In this document: piece by piece, positions 55,302 through 63,876 of the stretch | Layout of the letters: every line of letters starts with the position of its first letter | Numbering within the stretch: the first letter of the stretch is position 1 | Program-made: the position numbers and the translations under genes | NCBI GenBank assembly: GCA_036257565.1 | Contig: DATAFH010000035.1 | Coordinates: 1-64,000 of the forward strand | Source of the DNA: DASSUW01 sp036257565 | GTDB taxonomy: Bacteria > Actinomycetota > Thermoleophilia > Solirubrobacterales > Solirubrobacteraceae | Direction: 5' to 3' | Length of the DNA: 64,000 nucleotides | Notes under the pieces: model-generated | Database searches by the model: none | Told to the model about the DNA's origin: nothing | Seen by the model: the letters and a program-made list of their open reading frames with translations, nothing else

Positions 55302-55628
55302 CTATCGGCTGGATGGACCTGCCCACTCTGCGATCGGCGGCCGCCTGGCGCTGCGCGTCCCGACACGCGGGCGTCTATGCGGCGAAACGGTAGTCCTGTC
55401 GGCTCGGATGCTGACCACCGTCCACGCGTTCGCGTCCGCGCGCTCCGGCGCCTGCTCGGCACCGCTGGTGTAGTCGAACTCGCGGTCGGCGTCGTCGTGG
55501 AGGAGGAGTAGAGAGAGGCACGGCTTGTCCTCATGACGGGTGAACTCGAGCATCGGGATCTCGCCGTTGGACTTGCCGGCGGCGAGCAGCGGCCGACGGC
55601 CGACGCGACTCCAGATGCGGATCGGCTC
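55302..55628 (-). pseudogene. C-terminal remnant of a HAD-family phosphatase fused to transposase start
   Basis: The frame reads EPIRIWSRVGRRPLLAAGKSNGEIPMLEFT, with LLLLHDDADREFDYTSGAEQA and NAWTVVSIRADRTTV next. Intact HAD phosphatases of this group read RIWSRIGRRPLLAGGNSNGDIPML, so the metal-binding Asp (GDIPM) is changed to Glu and an Asn to Lys. The N-terminal two thirds, including the nucleophile DxD motif, are missing. Homology ends near 55373. It is joined in frame to the transposase fragment at 55629, so it is a chimera of two broken genes. Confidence 0.65.
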
Positions 55629-55861
55629 GCGGTAGCGAGACACCCACTTCCCACAGATCTGAGAACTGGTTTCAGCGGCTGCCGCGGCCGCCTTGATCGA
55701 CCAGCCCTGCTCGAGCATCCGCAACACCATCCGACGCCGCTGCGTCAATGACAGCGCCGCGTTAGCGTGCAACTTCATCCGGTGTCCTCCTTGGGACTGA
55801 TGGCCTCGACAACCACCAGCCTCCAGGGAGGCCCGGATGAACAACCCCCTCAGGAACTACA
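55629..55861 (-). mobile_element. IS481-family element remnant: terminal end plus transposase N-terminus
   Basis: ATG 55778, preceded by AAGGAGG, starts KLHANAALSLTQRRRMVLRML and EQGWSIKAAAAAAETSSQICGKWVSRYR, the N-terminal HTH of IS481-type transposases (50 residues), before switching to HAD sequence. On the minus strand the sequence from 55861 (TGTAGTTCC, then GGGGGTTGTTC) looks like the element's terminal inverted repeat; it ends 2 bases from the stop of the peptidase gene at 55863. The DDE catalytic domain and the other end are gone, so it cannot move. Confidence 0.7.
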
Positions 55862-55862
55862 A

Positions 55863-57059
55863 CTAGCCGGCGAGGTCCGCGATTGCCGCCTCGGCCGCCC
55901 GTGCGGACGTGCGCAGCACGCGAAGGTCGACGTTGCGCCGCGTGTCGCAGCGCTCGTGGTAGCAGTCGTCGAGGCCGGTGAAGATGCCGCCGACGGGGAT
56001 GTCTGCCCGCTCGAACGACGCGTGGTCGGAGTTGCCGCCCAGCCGGACCTCGCCGGTCCCGCGGGGGAGGTGTCGCCGCAGCGCGGCCTCGATCCGCGGC
56101 GCGTCGTCGTAGACCTCGGGCGACGCGCCCGGCGTTCCCACCATGTCGAGGTTCACGTAGGCGGCGATCCGGCGCCGCTGGCCCGCGTCGAGGCCTGCCA
56201 CGTAGCGACGCGAGCCGACGAGGCCGATCTCCTCCGCGCCCCAGAAGCCGAACCGCAGCGGGAGCCCGCGGCCGGCGAGCCGCTCGGCGGCGCGCAGGAG
56301 GGCGGCCACGCCGCTCCCGTTGTCGTTCAGCCCCGGCCCGGCCGGGACGGAGTCCAGGTGAGCGCCCGCCATCACCACCCGGCCGGCGGGGCCGATCTCG
56401 CCGACGACGTTCGACGTCTCGCGCGTCTCGGAGACCGCCCGCACCGCGACCCGCGCGCGGCCGCCGGAGAGCTCGCCGGTCGCCGCGACCGGGATCCGCA
56501 CGCCGGGCCGCTGCAGCGAGCCCCGCACGGGCTCCGCCGCGGTGATGAGCGCGGCGGCGGCACCGGCCCGCTGGGCGTTGAGCCCCTTGACGCGGAAGAA
56601 GCACGTCCCGCGCCGTATGACCGCGATCTCGCCTGCGCGCAGGCCGGCGAAGTCGCCCGCCGAGCAGCCCAGCCCGGCGGGGCGTAGGCGGCCGGTCGCG
56701 GTGCCGCCGGACGAGAACTGCAGCGCCCTCGCCTCCACTCGGCGCCCGTCGACCGTCACACGGGGCGGCGCGCTCTCGCGGTAGAAGGGCACGTCGAACC
56801 GCTGCCGGGCGACCCGGTAACCGGCCGCGCGTAGCTGCGCCTCGATGTAGGCGGCGGTCGCGGCGTCGCCGGGCGAGCCCGCGGCGCGCGTTCCGCCGTT
56901 GTCGTCGGCGATCCGCTGCAACGCGGCGAGGTGCTCGTCGAGGTCCCGCGGGCGCTCTGCCGCCGGCGGCGTGGGCGCCGGCTCGTCGTCGTCGCCGCGG
57001 CTCGCGACCAGGACCGCCACGGCGATGGCGACGACGCCGGCGATCCAGATGAGCCTCAC
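55863..57059 (-). CDS. Secreted M28-family zinc peptidase with PA domain
   Basis: A 398-residue exported peptidase. Residues 1-18 are a signal anchor (VRLIWIAGVVAIAVAVLVAS), followed by an acidic/Pro linker. A protease-associated (PA) insert spans about 120-200 (GEIAVIRRGTCFFRVKGLNAQRAGAAAALI). The M28 zinc ligands are in GAHLDSV (His), LNDNGSG (Asp), GAEEIGLVG (Glu-Glu), NLDMVG (Asp) and SDHASF (His), a full set of aminopeptidase-type ligands. GTG 57059 overlaps the stop of the upstream lipoprotein gene by 4 bases, so they form an operon. Likely an extracellular aminopeptidase for peptide scavenging. Confidence 0.9.
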   Translation of the reverse strand: MRLIWIAGVVAIAVAVLVASRGDDDEPAPTPPAAERPRDLDEHLAALQRIADDNGGTRAAGSPGDAATAAYIEAQLRAAGYRVARQRFDVPFYRESAPPRVTVDGRRVEARALQFSSGGTATGRLRPAGLGCSAGDFAGLRAGEIAVIRRGTCFFRVKGLNAQRAGAAAALITAAEPVRGSLQRPGVRIPVAATGELSGGRARVAVRAVSETRETSNVVGEIGPAGRVVMAGAHLDSVPAGPGLNDNGSGVAALLRAAERLAGRGLPLRFGFWGAEEIGLVGSRRYVAGLDAGQRRRIAAYVNLDMVGTPGASPEVYDDAPRIEAALRRHLPRGTGEVRLGGNSDHASFERADIPVGGIFTGLDDCYHERCDTRRNVDLRVLRTSARAAEAAIADLAG

Positions 57060-58036
57060 GGGTTCGAGACGGGGCCGACGAGCGTGAGGTCGAACGCACG
57101 CCGGATGTCGGGCGGCTCGTCGAGGATGCCGAACTCGGCGTCCCAAGCCGCCCATCGGCGCAGGACGGCCTCGCGCAGCTCGCCGTAGCCGCGGGCACCG
57201 GCCGTGAACGCGGGGGCCACCGCGTCGAACTGCGCCTGCGCGGCCTGACGGTCGAGCCCCGGCTCGGCGTCGAGCAGCGCGGTCACGCCGCTCTCCGGGT
57301 CGTTCTGCGCGGCGACGTAGCCGCGCTGGAGCGCGCGGATCGTGGCCGCGATCACCGGGCGGCGCTCCTCCAGCGTGGAGCGCGTGACGCACAGCACGAG
57401 CTCCGGGTAGGGCGGAGCGCCGTAGTCGTCGACGCGGAACTCGTTCGTCCCTCGCCGCCGCTCCTTCAGCGCCACGCCCTCGACGTTCCAGAACGCCGTC
57501 GCGCCCGCCACGCGGTCGGCGAGCAGCGTCTTGACCGCCTCGAAGCCGATCGTCGTCGTACGCACGGCGTCGGGGTCGCCACCGTCGCCCTCGACGACCG
57601 ACCGCAGCACGGCGACGTCTGACGGGAGCCCCGTGACGCCCGCCCGGCGGCCTTCGAGGTCCCGCGGGCGGCGCACGTCGGGCACGGCGAGCACCGCGGC
57701 CAGCGGACGCTGGACGACCGCCATCACTCCGAGGATGTCCGCGCCCTCCTGGCGGGCCAGGCCTAGGTCGTGGATGTCGAGGATCGCCATGTCGGCGCGT
57801 CCGCCCTGCAGCTGGCGCAACGCGTCGGTGGAGGCGCCCGGGGCGCGCACGTCGAGCTCGACGCCCTCGGCGCGGTCGTACTCGCGCGCGAGCGCGAGGT
57901 AGATGCCCGTGTGCACGCCGTTCGGCGTGAAGTCGAGCAGCAGCGACGCCTCCTGGTTCGGGCGATCGACGTCGGTGGTCCCGCCGCAGCCGGCGAGGGC
58001 CAGCACCGCGATACAGAGCATCAGGCGGCGGAGCAC
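57056..58036 (-). CDS. NMT1/THI5-like substrate-binding lipoprotein
   Basis: A 326-residue solute-binding protein. GTG 58036 (or ATG 58021) gives a lipoprotein signal VLRRLMLCIAVLALAGC with lipid Cys17. The mature part opens LLLDFTPNGVHTGIYLALAREY, has DMAILDIHDLGLARQEGADILGVMAVVQRPLAAVLAV and GYVAAQNDPESGVTALL, the pattern of NMT1/THI5-like and SsuA-type binding proteins for pyrimidine precursors, sulfonates or nitrate. The usual ATPase and permease genes are not in the window, so it is an orphan. It is co-transcribed with the M28 peptidase (4-bp overlap). It may bind a product of that peptidase or thiamine precursors; unknown. Confidence 0.85.
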   Translation of the reverse strand: MLRRLMLCIAVLALAGCGGTTDVDRPNQEASLLLDFTPNGVHTGIYLALAREYDRAEGVELDVRAPGASTDALRQLQGGRADMAILDIHDLGLARQEGADILGVMAVVQRPLAAVLAVPDVRRPRDLEGRRAGVTGLPSDVAVLRSVVEGDGGDPDAVRTTTIGFEAVKTLLADRVAGATAFWNVEGVALKERRRGTNEFRVDDYGAPPYPELVLCVTRSTLEERRPVIAATIRALQRGYVAAQNDPESGVTALLDAEPGLDRQAAQAQFDAVAPAFTAGARGYGELREAVLRRWAAWDAEFGILDEPPDIRRAFDLTLVGPVSNP

Positions 58037-58059
58037 CCGGCCAATGATGGCGGCACCGG

Positions 58060-58065
58060 TATCGT
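58060..58065 (+). promoter_or_regulatory. -10 element of the leaderless fbiC gene
   Basis: TATCGT at 58060-58065, 7 nt, then ATG 58073. It lies in the 36-bp gap to the divergent lipoprotein gene. Confidence 0.5.
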
Positions 58066-58072
58066 CCGCCCC

Positions 58073-60238
58073 ATGCGCCGCAGGGTCACGTTCTCGCGCA
58101 ACCTCACCCTGTCCCTGTCGCGGACGTGCCGCTGCCACTGCAAGTACTGCGCCTTCGCCACGCACCAGCCGCACCTGCACGAGCCGGACGAGGTCGAGCG
58201 GCTGATCGACCGCGCGGCGCGGCGCAACGTGAAGGAGCTGCTCGTGCTCACGGGCGAGGCGCCCGACCACCATCCCGGCGTCCGCGCACGGCTTCACGCG
58301 CTCGGGTTCGCCGACTTCACGGCGTACGTCGTATGGGCCTGCGAGCGGGCGCTCGAGCGCGGGCTGCTTCCGCACACCAACCTCGGCGTGCTCAGCCGCG
58401 AGGGGCTCGGGCGCCTCCGCGAGGTGACCGCCAGCCAGGGGCTGATGCTCGAGTCGGTCAACCCCGACCTGGTCGCGCACCAGGGCTCGCCGACCAAGCA
58501 CCCGGCCGAGCGGCTGGCGACGATCGCCGCCGCGCAGGAGCTGCGGATCCCGTTCACGAGCGGGATCCTGGTCGGCATCGGCGAGTCCGAGGAGGACCGC
58601 GTCGCGTCGCTCGAGGCGCTGGCCGGCTTCGACCATCTGCAGGAGGTGATCCTGCAGAACTTCGTGCCTCACCGCCGCTACTACGGCGAGGAGCCGGCGG
58701 ACATCGCGACCGAGGCGGCCGACGAGTTCTGGCGCACAGGTCTTCACGCCACGCCGGTCCACGGCGCGCCCGCGTGGGCGAGTCCGGTCGGCATCGAGGA
58801 CGTGAAGCGGCTGATCGCCGAGGCGCGCCGCGTGCTGCCCGGCGTCGGCATCCAGGTGCCGCCCAACCTCGCAGACTGGTGGCCGGAGCTCGTCGCCGCC
58901 GGCGCGACCGACCTCGGCGGCCTGTCGGCCAACGGCGACCACATCTCACCCGAGCACCCGTTCCCGTCACCGCACCAGGTGCGCCGCCGGCTCGCCGTGG
59001 ACGGCGTCGCCCTCGCCGAGCGCCTGTGCGTCTACGGACGCTTCATCGATGAGGAGTGGATCGCCCCGCGCGTGCTCGATGTCATCCGCGATCGCTACCG
59101 CGCCTTCATCCCGCGCCGGAGCAGCGCGCAGACGGCGCCGCAGACGATCGATCGCGCCCGCGACGGCAAGCCACTGACCAGGGACGAGCTCGCCGCGCTG
59201 TTCGCCGAGGGCCGCCCCGAGGTGATCGAGGACATGCGCCAGGCGGCCGACGAGCTGCGGGCCGAGCTGGCCGGCGACACCGTCACGTACGTCGTCAACC
59301 GCAACATCAACGTCTCCAACGTCTGCATCGTCGGCTGCGCGTTCTGCGGCTTCGGCGTCGGCCGCCGCTCCCCGGACGCCTACGAGCATGACCGCGAGGA
59401 GTTCGTCCGCCGCGTGCACGACGCGGTGGCCTTCGGGGCGACGGAGATCTGCATGCAGTCGGGCATCCACCCGGACTGGACGCTCGACGACTACCTCGGC
59501 TGGCTGCGGCTCGCGAAGGAGACCGCGCCCGAGCTGCATCTGCACGCGTACAGCCCGATGGAGATCGCGCATATGTGCGACACCACGGGCCTCGAGCCGG
59601 GTGCCGTGCTCGCCCAGCTGGCCGAGGCGGGGCTGGACTCCGTGCCGGGGACGGCCGCCGAGGTGCTCGACGACGGCGTGCGCGCCCGCATCAGCCCCAA
59701 CAAGCTCCCGGTCGCCCGCTGGGTGCAGATCATCGAGGCCGCGCACCGCGCCGGCCTGCGGTCGACCGTGACGGTGATGTTCGGCCACATTGAGACGCCG
59801 GCCGAGCTGGCCGAGCACATGCGCGTCGTGCGCTCGCTGCAGGAGCGCACGGGCGGGTTCACCGAGTTCGTGCCGCTCTCCTTCATCCCGTTCCACACGC
59901 AGCTCGGCCGCACGCACGGCATCGAGGAGATCAGCCGCGAGGAGAACCTCAAGCACACCGCGGCATTCCGGCTCGCGCTCGGGCCCACGATCCCGAACCT
60001 GCAGGCGAGCTGGGTGAAGATGGGCCTCGACGCCGCCACCGAAGCGCTGCGGTGGGGCGTCAACGACCTCGGCGGGACGCTGATGGAGGAGTCGATCTCC
60101 CGCATGGCGGGCTCCTACCACGGCGTACGGCTCGAGCCGGACGACCTCGTGGGCGCCGCCCACGCCGCGGGTCGCCCGGCTGCCGAGCGCACGACGCTGT
60201 ACGGCATCCGCCGTCGGCACGAGCTCGTCGCCGCCTGA
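58073..60238 (+). CDS. fbiC: 7,8-didemethyl-8-hydroxy-5-deazariboflavin (FO) synthase
   Basis: A 721-residue single-chain FO synthase. The CofG half (1 to about 350) carries the first radical-SAM cluster motif RTCRCHCKYCAF (C-x3-C-x2-C); the CofH half (about 385 onward) carries NVCIVGCAFCGFGV and GATEICMQSGIHPDW. Together they join a ribityl-aminouracil and tyrosine to make FO, the deazaflavin core of coenzyme F420, using SAM radicals. The fused form is standard in actinomycetes. Start ATG 58073 is 7 nt after TATCGT. Its stop overlaps the phosphatase start by one base. The other F420 genes lie 4 kb further on the opposite strand. Confidence 0.96.
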   Translation: MRRRVTFSRNLTLSLSRTCRCHCKYCAFATHQPHLHEPDEVERLIDRAARRNVKELLVLTGEAPDHHPGVRARLHALGFADFTAYVVWACERALERGLLPHTNLGVLSREGLGRLREVTASQGLMLESVNPDLVAHQGSPTKHPAERLATIAAAQELRIPFTSGILVGIGESEEDRVASLEALAGFDHLQEVILQNFVPHRRYYGEEPADIATEAADEFWRTGLHATPVHGAPAWASPVGIEDVKRLIAEARRVLPGVGIQVPPNLADWWPELVAAGATDLGGLSANGDHISPEHPFPSPHQVRRRLAVDGVALAERLCVYGRFIDEEWIAPRVLDVIRDRYRAFIPRRSSAQTAPQTIDRARDGKPLTRDELAALFAEGRPEVIEDMRQAADELRAELAGDTVTYVVNRNINVSNVCIVGCAFCGFGVGRRSPDAYEHDREEFVRRVHDAVAFGATEICMQSGIHPDWTLDDYLGWLRLAKETAPELHLHAYSPMEIAHMCDTTGLEPGAVLAQLAEAGLDSVPGTAAEVLDDGVRARISPNKLPVARWVQIIEAAHRAGLRSTVTVMFGHIETPAELAEHMRVVRSLQERTGGFTEFVPLSFIPFHTQLGRTHGIEEISREENLKHTAAFRLALGPTIPNLQASWVKMGLDAATEALRWGVNDLGGTLMEESISRMAGSYHGVRLEPDDLVGAAHAAGRPAAERTTLYGIRRRHELVAA

Positions 60239-61905
60239 TGGCCGGCCTGATCCTCGGGCCGATGAACCGGTGGGCCGGCACGTCGGAGGCGACCGTGTGG
60301 GTCGAGACCGACGCTGCATGCGAGGTCGAGGTGCAGGCCGACGGGGCCGAGCCGGCGCGGGGCCGCACGTTCTGCGTGCACGGCCACCACTACGCGATCG
60401 TGCGCGTGAGCGGGCTCCCGGAGGATGCGGCGACCCCGTACACGGTGACGCTCGACGGCGAGCCGGTCTGGCCGGAGCCCGACAGCCCGTTCCCGCGCAG
60501 CCGCCTGCGCACCAACGCCGGCGACGGGCCGGCCCGGGTGGTGTTCGGCTCCTGCCGCACTGCGTACCCGCACGAGCCGCCGTGGAGCCTGAAGCCCGAC
60601 GAGGACGAGCGCGGCCGCGAAGTCGACGCGCTGCGGGCCACGGCGCTCCGGATGGCGGACTCCGACCCCGACGGCTGGCCGCACACCGTGCTCCTGCTCG
60701 GCGACCAGGTGTACGCCGACGAGGTCTCGCCCCACACGCTCGAGCTCATCCGCAGCCGGCGCGACACGAGCCAGCCGCCGGGCGAGACGATCGCGGACTT
60801 CGAGGAGTACACGTTCCTCTACCGCGAGGCGTGGACCGACCCACCGATCCGCTGGCTGCTCTCCACGGTCCCGTCGGCGATGATCTTCGACGACCACGAC
60901 GTCATCGACGACTGGAACACATCAGCCGAGTGGGTCGCTGAGATGCGTGCGACGTCGTGGTGGGACAAGCGCGTGGTCGGCGCCTTCATGGCGTACGTGC
61001 TCTACCAGCACTGGGGCAACCTGCACCCGGATGCGCTCGAGGAGCAGGAGATCTACCAGCGCGTGCGGGAAAGCGAGGACGCGAGCGACACCCTCGCCGA
61101 GTACGCGTTCAAATGCGACCGCGAGGTGGAGGGCGCGCGCTGGAGCTACTGCCGCGACCTCGGCCGCACGCGGATCGTGATGATCGACTCGCGCGCGGGA
61201 CGGGTGCTCGACCCGGGCCGGCGCAGCATGGTCGACGCAGGCGAGTGGGCGTGGATCACCGAGCACGCCACCGGCGGCTTCGAGCACCTGCTCATCGGCA
61301 CGTCGCTGCCGTTGATCATGGCTCCCGCCCTGCACTACCTGGAGGCCTGGAACGAGGCGGTCTGCGACGGCGCGTGGGGCGGCGCGGCGGCCCGGGTGGG
61401 GGAGAAGATCCGCCAGGGCGCCGACCTCGAGCACTGGCCCGCCTTCCACGACTCGTTCAACGCGATGTGCCAGCTGCTGCGAGAGGTGGGCTCGGGGGCA
61501 CGCGGCGAGGCGCCCGCGAGCATCGTCGTGCTCTCCGGCGACGTGCACCACGCGTACCTCGCCGAGGTGGGATTCCCGCGCGAGGGCAACGTGCGGTCCG
61601 CGGTCTGGCAGGCCACCTGCTCGCCGTTCCGCAACCCGCTGAGCCGCAACGAGCGCCGCGGCGTGCGGTTCGGGTTCACGCGCGTGGGCGCGGCGGTCGG
61701 CCGTACGCTCGCGCGCTGGGCGGGCGTGCCGCGGCCGCCGGTGCGCTGGCGGTTCCAGGACGGCGACCCGCGCTTCGACAACCAGGTCGGCACGTTGCTG
61801 CTCGACGGCCGGCGCGCGATCGGGCGCCTCGAGCGGGCCCTGCCGTCCGGCCGCGGCCCCGAGCACCCGGTGCTCGAGGTGAGCGATGAGCACGCGCTTG
61901 CGTAA
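60238..61905 (+). CDS. PhoD-like (alkaline phosphatase D/metallophosphatase) protein
   Basis: A 555-residue metallophosphoesterase. Metal ligands are seen in FGSCRTAYP, LLGDQVYADEVSPH, MIFDDHDVIDDW and LSGDVHHAYLAEVG, the PhoD order. It starts AGLILGPMNRWAGTSEATVWVETDA, the fibronectin-like N-terminal domain of PhoD relatives, but there is no Tat signal peptide, so it is cytoplasmic. ATG 60238 overlaps the last base of the fbiC stop, so it is translated from the same transcript. The substrate could be a phosphodiester or a nucleotide-type intermediate; coupling to fbiC is suggestive but unproven. Confidence 0.9.
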   Translation: MAGLILGPMNRWAGTSEATVWVETDAACEVEVQADGAEPARGRTFCVHGHHYAIVRVSGLPEDAATPYTVTLDGEPVWPEPDSPFPRSRLRTNAGDGPARVVFGSCRTAYPHEPPWSLKPDEDERGREVDALRATALRMADSDPDGWPHTVLLLGDQVYADEVSPHTLELIRSRRDTSQPPGETIADFEEYTFLYREAWTDPPIRWLLSTVPSAMIFDDHDVIDDWNTSAEWVAEMRATSWWDKRVVGAFMAYVLYQHWGNLHPDALEEQEIYQRVRESEDASDTLAEYAFKCDREVEGARWSYCRDLGRTRIVMIDSRAGRVLDPGRRSMVDAGEWAWITEHATGGFEHLLIGTSLPLIMAPALHYLEAWNEAVCDGAWGGAAARVGEKIRQGADLEHWPAFHDSFNAMCQLLREVGSGARGEAPASIVVLSGDVHHAYLAEVGFPREGNVRSAVWQATCSPFRNPLSRNERRGVRFGFTRVGAAVGRTLARWAGVPRPPVRWRFQDGDPRFDNQVGTLLLDGRRAIGRLERALPSGRGPEHPVLEVSDEHALA

Positions 61906-62017
61906 CGGCGTCTTCTTCGTCCCTTAAGACGCCTTTCTGATGGGCGGTGCATGATGAATGTCAACGAACCGCGACAGCGGCGACGCACCCCTTGGACCGT
62001 TGGACGAGAGGAGGCTG

Positions 62018-62434
62018 ATGGCGGCCCACCCCGTAACCATTCCCGGCGCCCACGAGCGCCGTCTGGCCGAGCGCACGCGCTCCGCCCGCCTGATCCGCGA
62101 ATCGATCTGCCTGCTGAGCTCGAAGTGGTCGGTCGACATCCTGCTCGCCCTCGGCGACGGGACGCGCCGGTACCACGAGCTGCTCGAGGACCTGCAGCCG
62201 ATCTCGGAGAAGGTGCTCACGCAGACCCTGCGTGGCATGGAGCGCGACGGGCTCGTCGCGCGCCGCGTGCACGCCGAGGTGCCTCCGCGCGTGGAGTACG
62301 CGCTGACGCCGCTCGGCGCGACGATGGCCCCGCCGCTGAAGGCGCTGGGCGCCTGGTCGCTCGCCCACGGCAAGCGCGTGGAGGAGGCGCGGGACCGGTT
62401 CGAGGCCCGTGCGGCCGCCCGGCGCGCCGCATAG
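62018..62434 (+). CDS. HxlR-family winged-helix regulator
   Basis: A 138-residue regulator with the HxlR winged helix: ICLLSSKWSVDILLALGDGTRRYHELLEDLQPISEKVLTQTLRGMERDGLVARRVHAEVPPRVEYALTPLG. ATG 62018 follows AGAGGAGG but with only a 3-nt gap; an in-frame ATG at 61958 would add 20 residues and is an alternative start. HxlR proteins often respond to aldehydes or redox stress. It is convergent with the cofE gene and not clearly linked to it. No cysteines are present in the winged-helix region, so redox sensing is unlikely here. Target unknown. Confidence 0.85.
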   Translation: MAAHPVTIPGAHERRLAERTRSARLIRESICLLSSKWSVDILLALGDGTRRYHELLEDLQPISEKVLTQTLRGMERDGLVARRVHAEVPPRVEYALTPLGATMAPPLKALGAWSLAHGKRVEEARDRFEARAAARRAA

Positions 62435-62497
62435 GAGACAGTAGGGGCCTCGCCCGACGGGCCATTCCGTATTGAGCGATTTCCCGTTGGGCACCCC

Positions 62498-63229
62498 CTA
62501 GCGGAAGAGATCCTCGGAAAGGGCGCGCACGAGCGCGGCCGCTCCTGGCCCGTCGTCCGCGGTCACGTGGCGGGCGAGCCCGCGGACGCGGACCGCGGGC
62601 TCGCGCGTGGCCTTCCCGCGCACCAGGTCGGCCGTCGCGGCGACCTCGTCGGCGATCGCGATGTGGGTCGCGGCGAGCGGACGGCCGCCGGCGTCGAGCC
62701 GGCCGCGCCAGTCGTCGAGCGGCGCGAGGCCGGCCGCGCCGATCGCCACCTCGGCCTGGCCCTGGCGCCACGCCCGCCCGAACGAGTCGCTGATCACGAT
62801 CGCGCACCCGAGCCGGCCCCTCAGCGCGCGGGCCGACGCGTCGGGATCGAGGGGGAGGAGCACGAGCGCCTCGGGCTCGCCCGCGTTGGAGGCGTCCACC
62901 CCCGCGTTGGCGCACACGAAGCCGTGGCGGGTGCGGCAGATCAGCCGCCCGCGGTCCGCGCGCACGAGCCCCTCGGACTCGTCGAGGATCACCTGCACGT
63001 GGCGGGGATCCTTCTCATGCTCGGCGGCAAGCTCGCGGGCGCGGGCGCCGGGCGTGACATCGGCGAGCCGGATCACGCGGCCCTCGGCCTTGGAGACGAC
63101 CTTGTGGGCCACGGCAAGGACGTCGGTCGGCTCCAGGCCGCCGATCCGGGCCGCGCCCCCGGCGAGCACGGCGGCGAGGTCGTCGCCCGGCCTGACCTCG
63201 GGGAGGCCGGGAAGTGCGTCGACCCTCAA
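62498..63229 (-). CDS. cofE: Coenzyme F420-0:L-glutamate ligase
   Basis: A 243-residue ligase, the length of CofE alone and not of the two-domain FbiB of mycobacteria. It reads VLAVAHKVVSKAEGRVIRL (GTP/substrate site), VRADRGRLICRTRHGFVCANAGVDASN, and CAIVISDSFGRAWRQGQAEVAIGAAGL with metal-binding Asp. CofE adds gamma-linked glutamates to F420-0 with GTP. It overlaps cofC by 4 bp (63226-63229), so the genes form an operon. The nitroreductase-like domain that FbiB uses to reduce dehydro-F420 is absent; that function must be encoded elsewhere or be unnecessary. Confidence 0.93.
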   Translation of the reverse strand: MRVDALPGLPEVRPGDDLAAVLAGGAARIGGLEPTDVLAVAHKVVSKAEGRVIRLADVTPGARARELAAEHEKDPRHVQVILDESEGLVRADRGRLICRTRHGFVCANAGVDASNAGEPEALVLLPLDPDASARALRGRLGCAIVISDSFGRAWRQGQAEVAIGAAGLAPLDDWRGRLDAGGRPLAATHIAIADEVAATADLVRGKATREPAVRVRGLARHVTADDGPGAAALVRALSEDLFR

Positions 63230-63870
63230 GCGGCGCCGGCGGGGACGAGGCGCTCGAGCACCTCGCGCGTGCGACGGGCGAGCGACGGGCGCGCGTCGAG
63301 GGCGGCGCGCAGGGCGGCGAGGTCGTCCGCGGTGTCGACGTCGAGGCCGAGCGACGGGACGTCGCGCACCTTGACCGCGGCGCCCGCGGCGCGGGCGTGG
63401 GCGGCGTGGCGCGCCAGCGAGCCGGCGCCGAACGACGGCGCCACCGCGTCAGGCGGCGCGAGCAGCAGCGCGTTCGTGCCGCTGCCGTGGCGGTCGGGCA
63501 CGATCACGACCTGCGGCGGGTCGGCGCGAGACTCGAGCAGGTTGCCGACCTCCCGCGGGTCGAGCGCGGGGCAGTCGCCGGGGACGAGCAGCACCCGCTC
63601 CGCGCCGCGGCCGGTGGCCGCCTCGATGCCGCGCTCGGCGGCGGCGGACTGGCCTCGCTCCTCGGGATCGTTGACCACGACGGCGCCCGCGTCCTCGGCG
63701 ACGGGCTCGGCGGTGACGACGATCACGTCGGCGAGGCCGGGGGTGGCGGCCAGCGCGCTCAGCACGTCCTCGGCCATCGCCGCCGCGAGCTCGGAGCGGT
63801 CGATGCCGCCGCCGAGGCGCGACTTCGCCCGCGAGAACGACTTAATCGGCAGGACGGCGGCGGTGCGCAC
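63226..63870 (-). CDS. cofC: 2-phospho-L-lactate (or PEP) guanylyltransferase, CofC/FbiD
   Basis: A 214-residue nucleotidyltransferase. It begins RTAAVLPIKSFSRAKSRLGGGI, the glycine-rich GTP loop with the K-x3-R signature, and has LLVPGDCPALDPREV (metal Asp), VVIVPDRHGSGTNALLLAPPD and SLGLDVDTADDL. It activates phospholactate or, in many actinomycetes, phosphoenolpyruvate for F420 side-chain building. GTG 63870 is 6 nt after TAGGCT (leaderless). The TAG of this -10 is the stop codon of the upstream cofD gene. Its end overlaps cofE by 4 bp. Confidence 0.94.
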   Translation of the reverse strand: MRTAAVLPIKSFSRAKSRLGGGIDRSELAAAMAEDVLSALAATPGLADVIVVTAEPVAEDAGAVVVNDPEERGQSAAAERGIEAATGRGAERVLLVPGDCPALDPREVGNLLESRADPPQVVIVPDRHGSGTNALLLAPPDAVAPSFGAGSLARHAAHARAAGAAVKVRDVPSLGLDVDTADDLAALRAALDARPSLARRTREVLERLVPAGAA

Positions 63871-63876
63871 GCGCCA

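Noticed and set aside
55302..55778. An intact transposase gene
   Set aside because: Only the first 50 residues match IS481 transposases; the DDE domain is absent and the rest is HAD phosphatase sequence.
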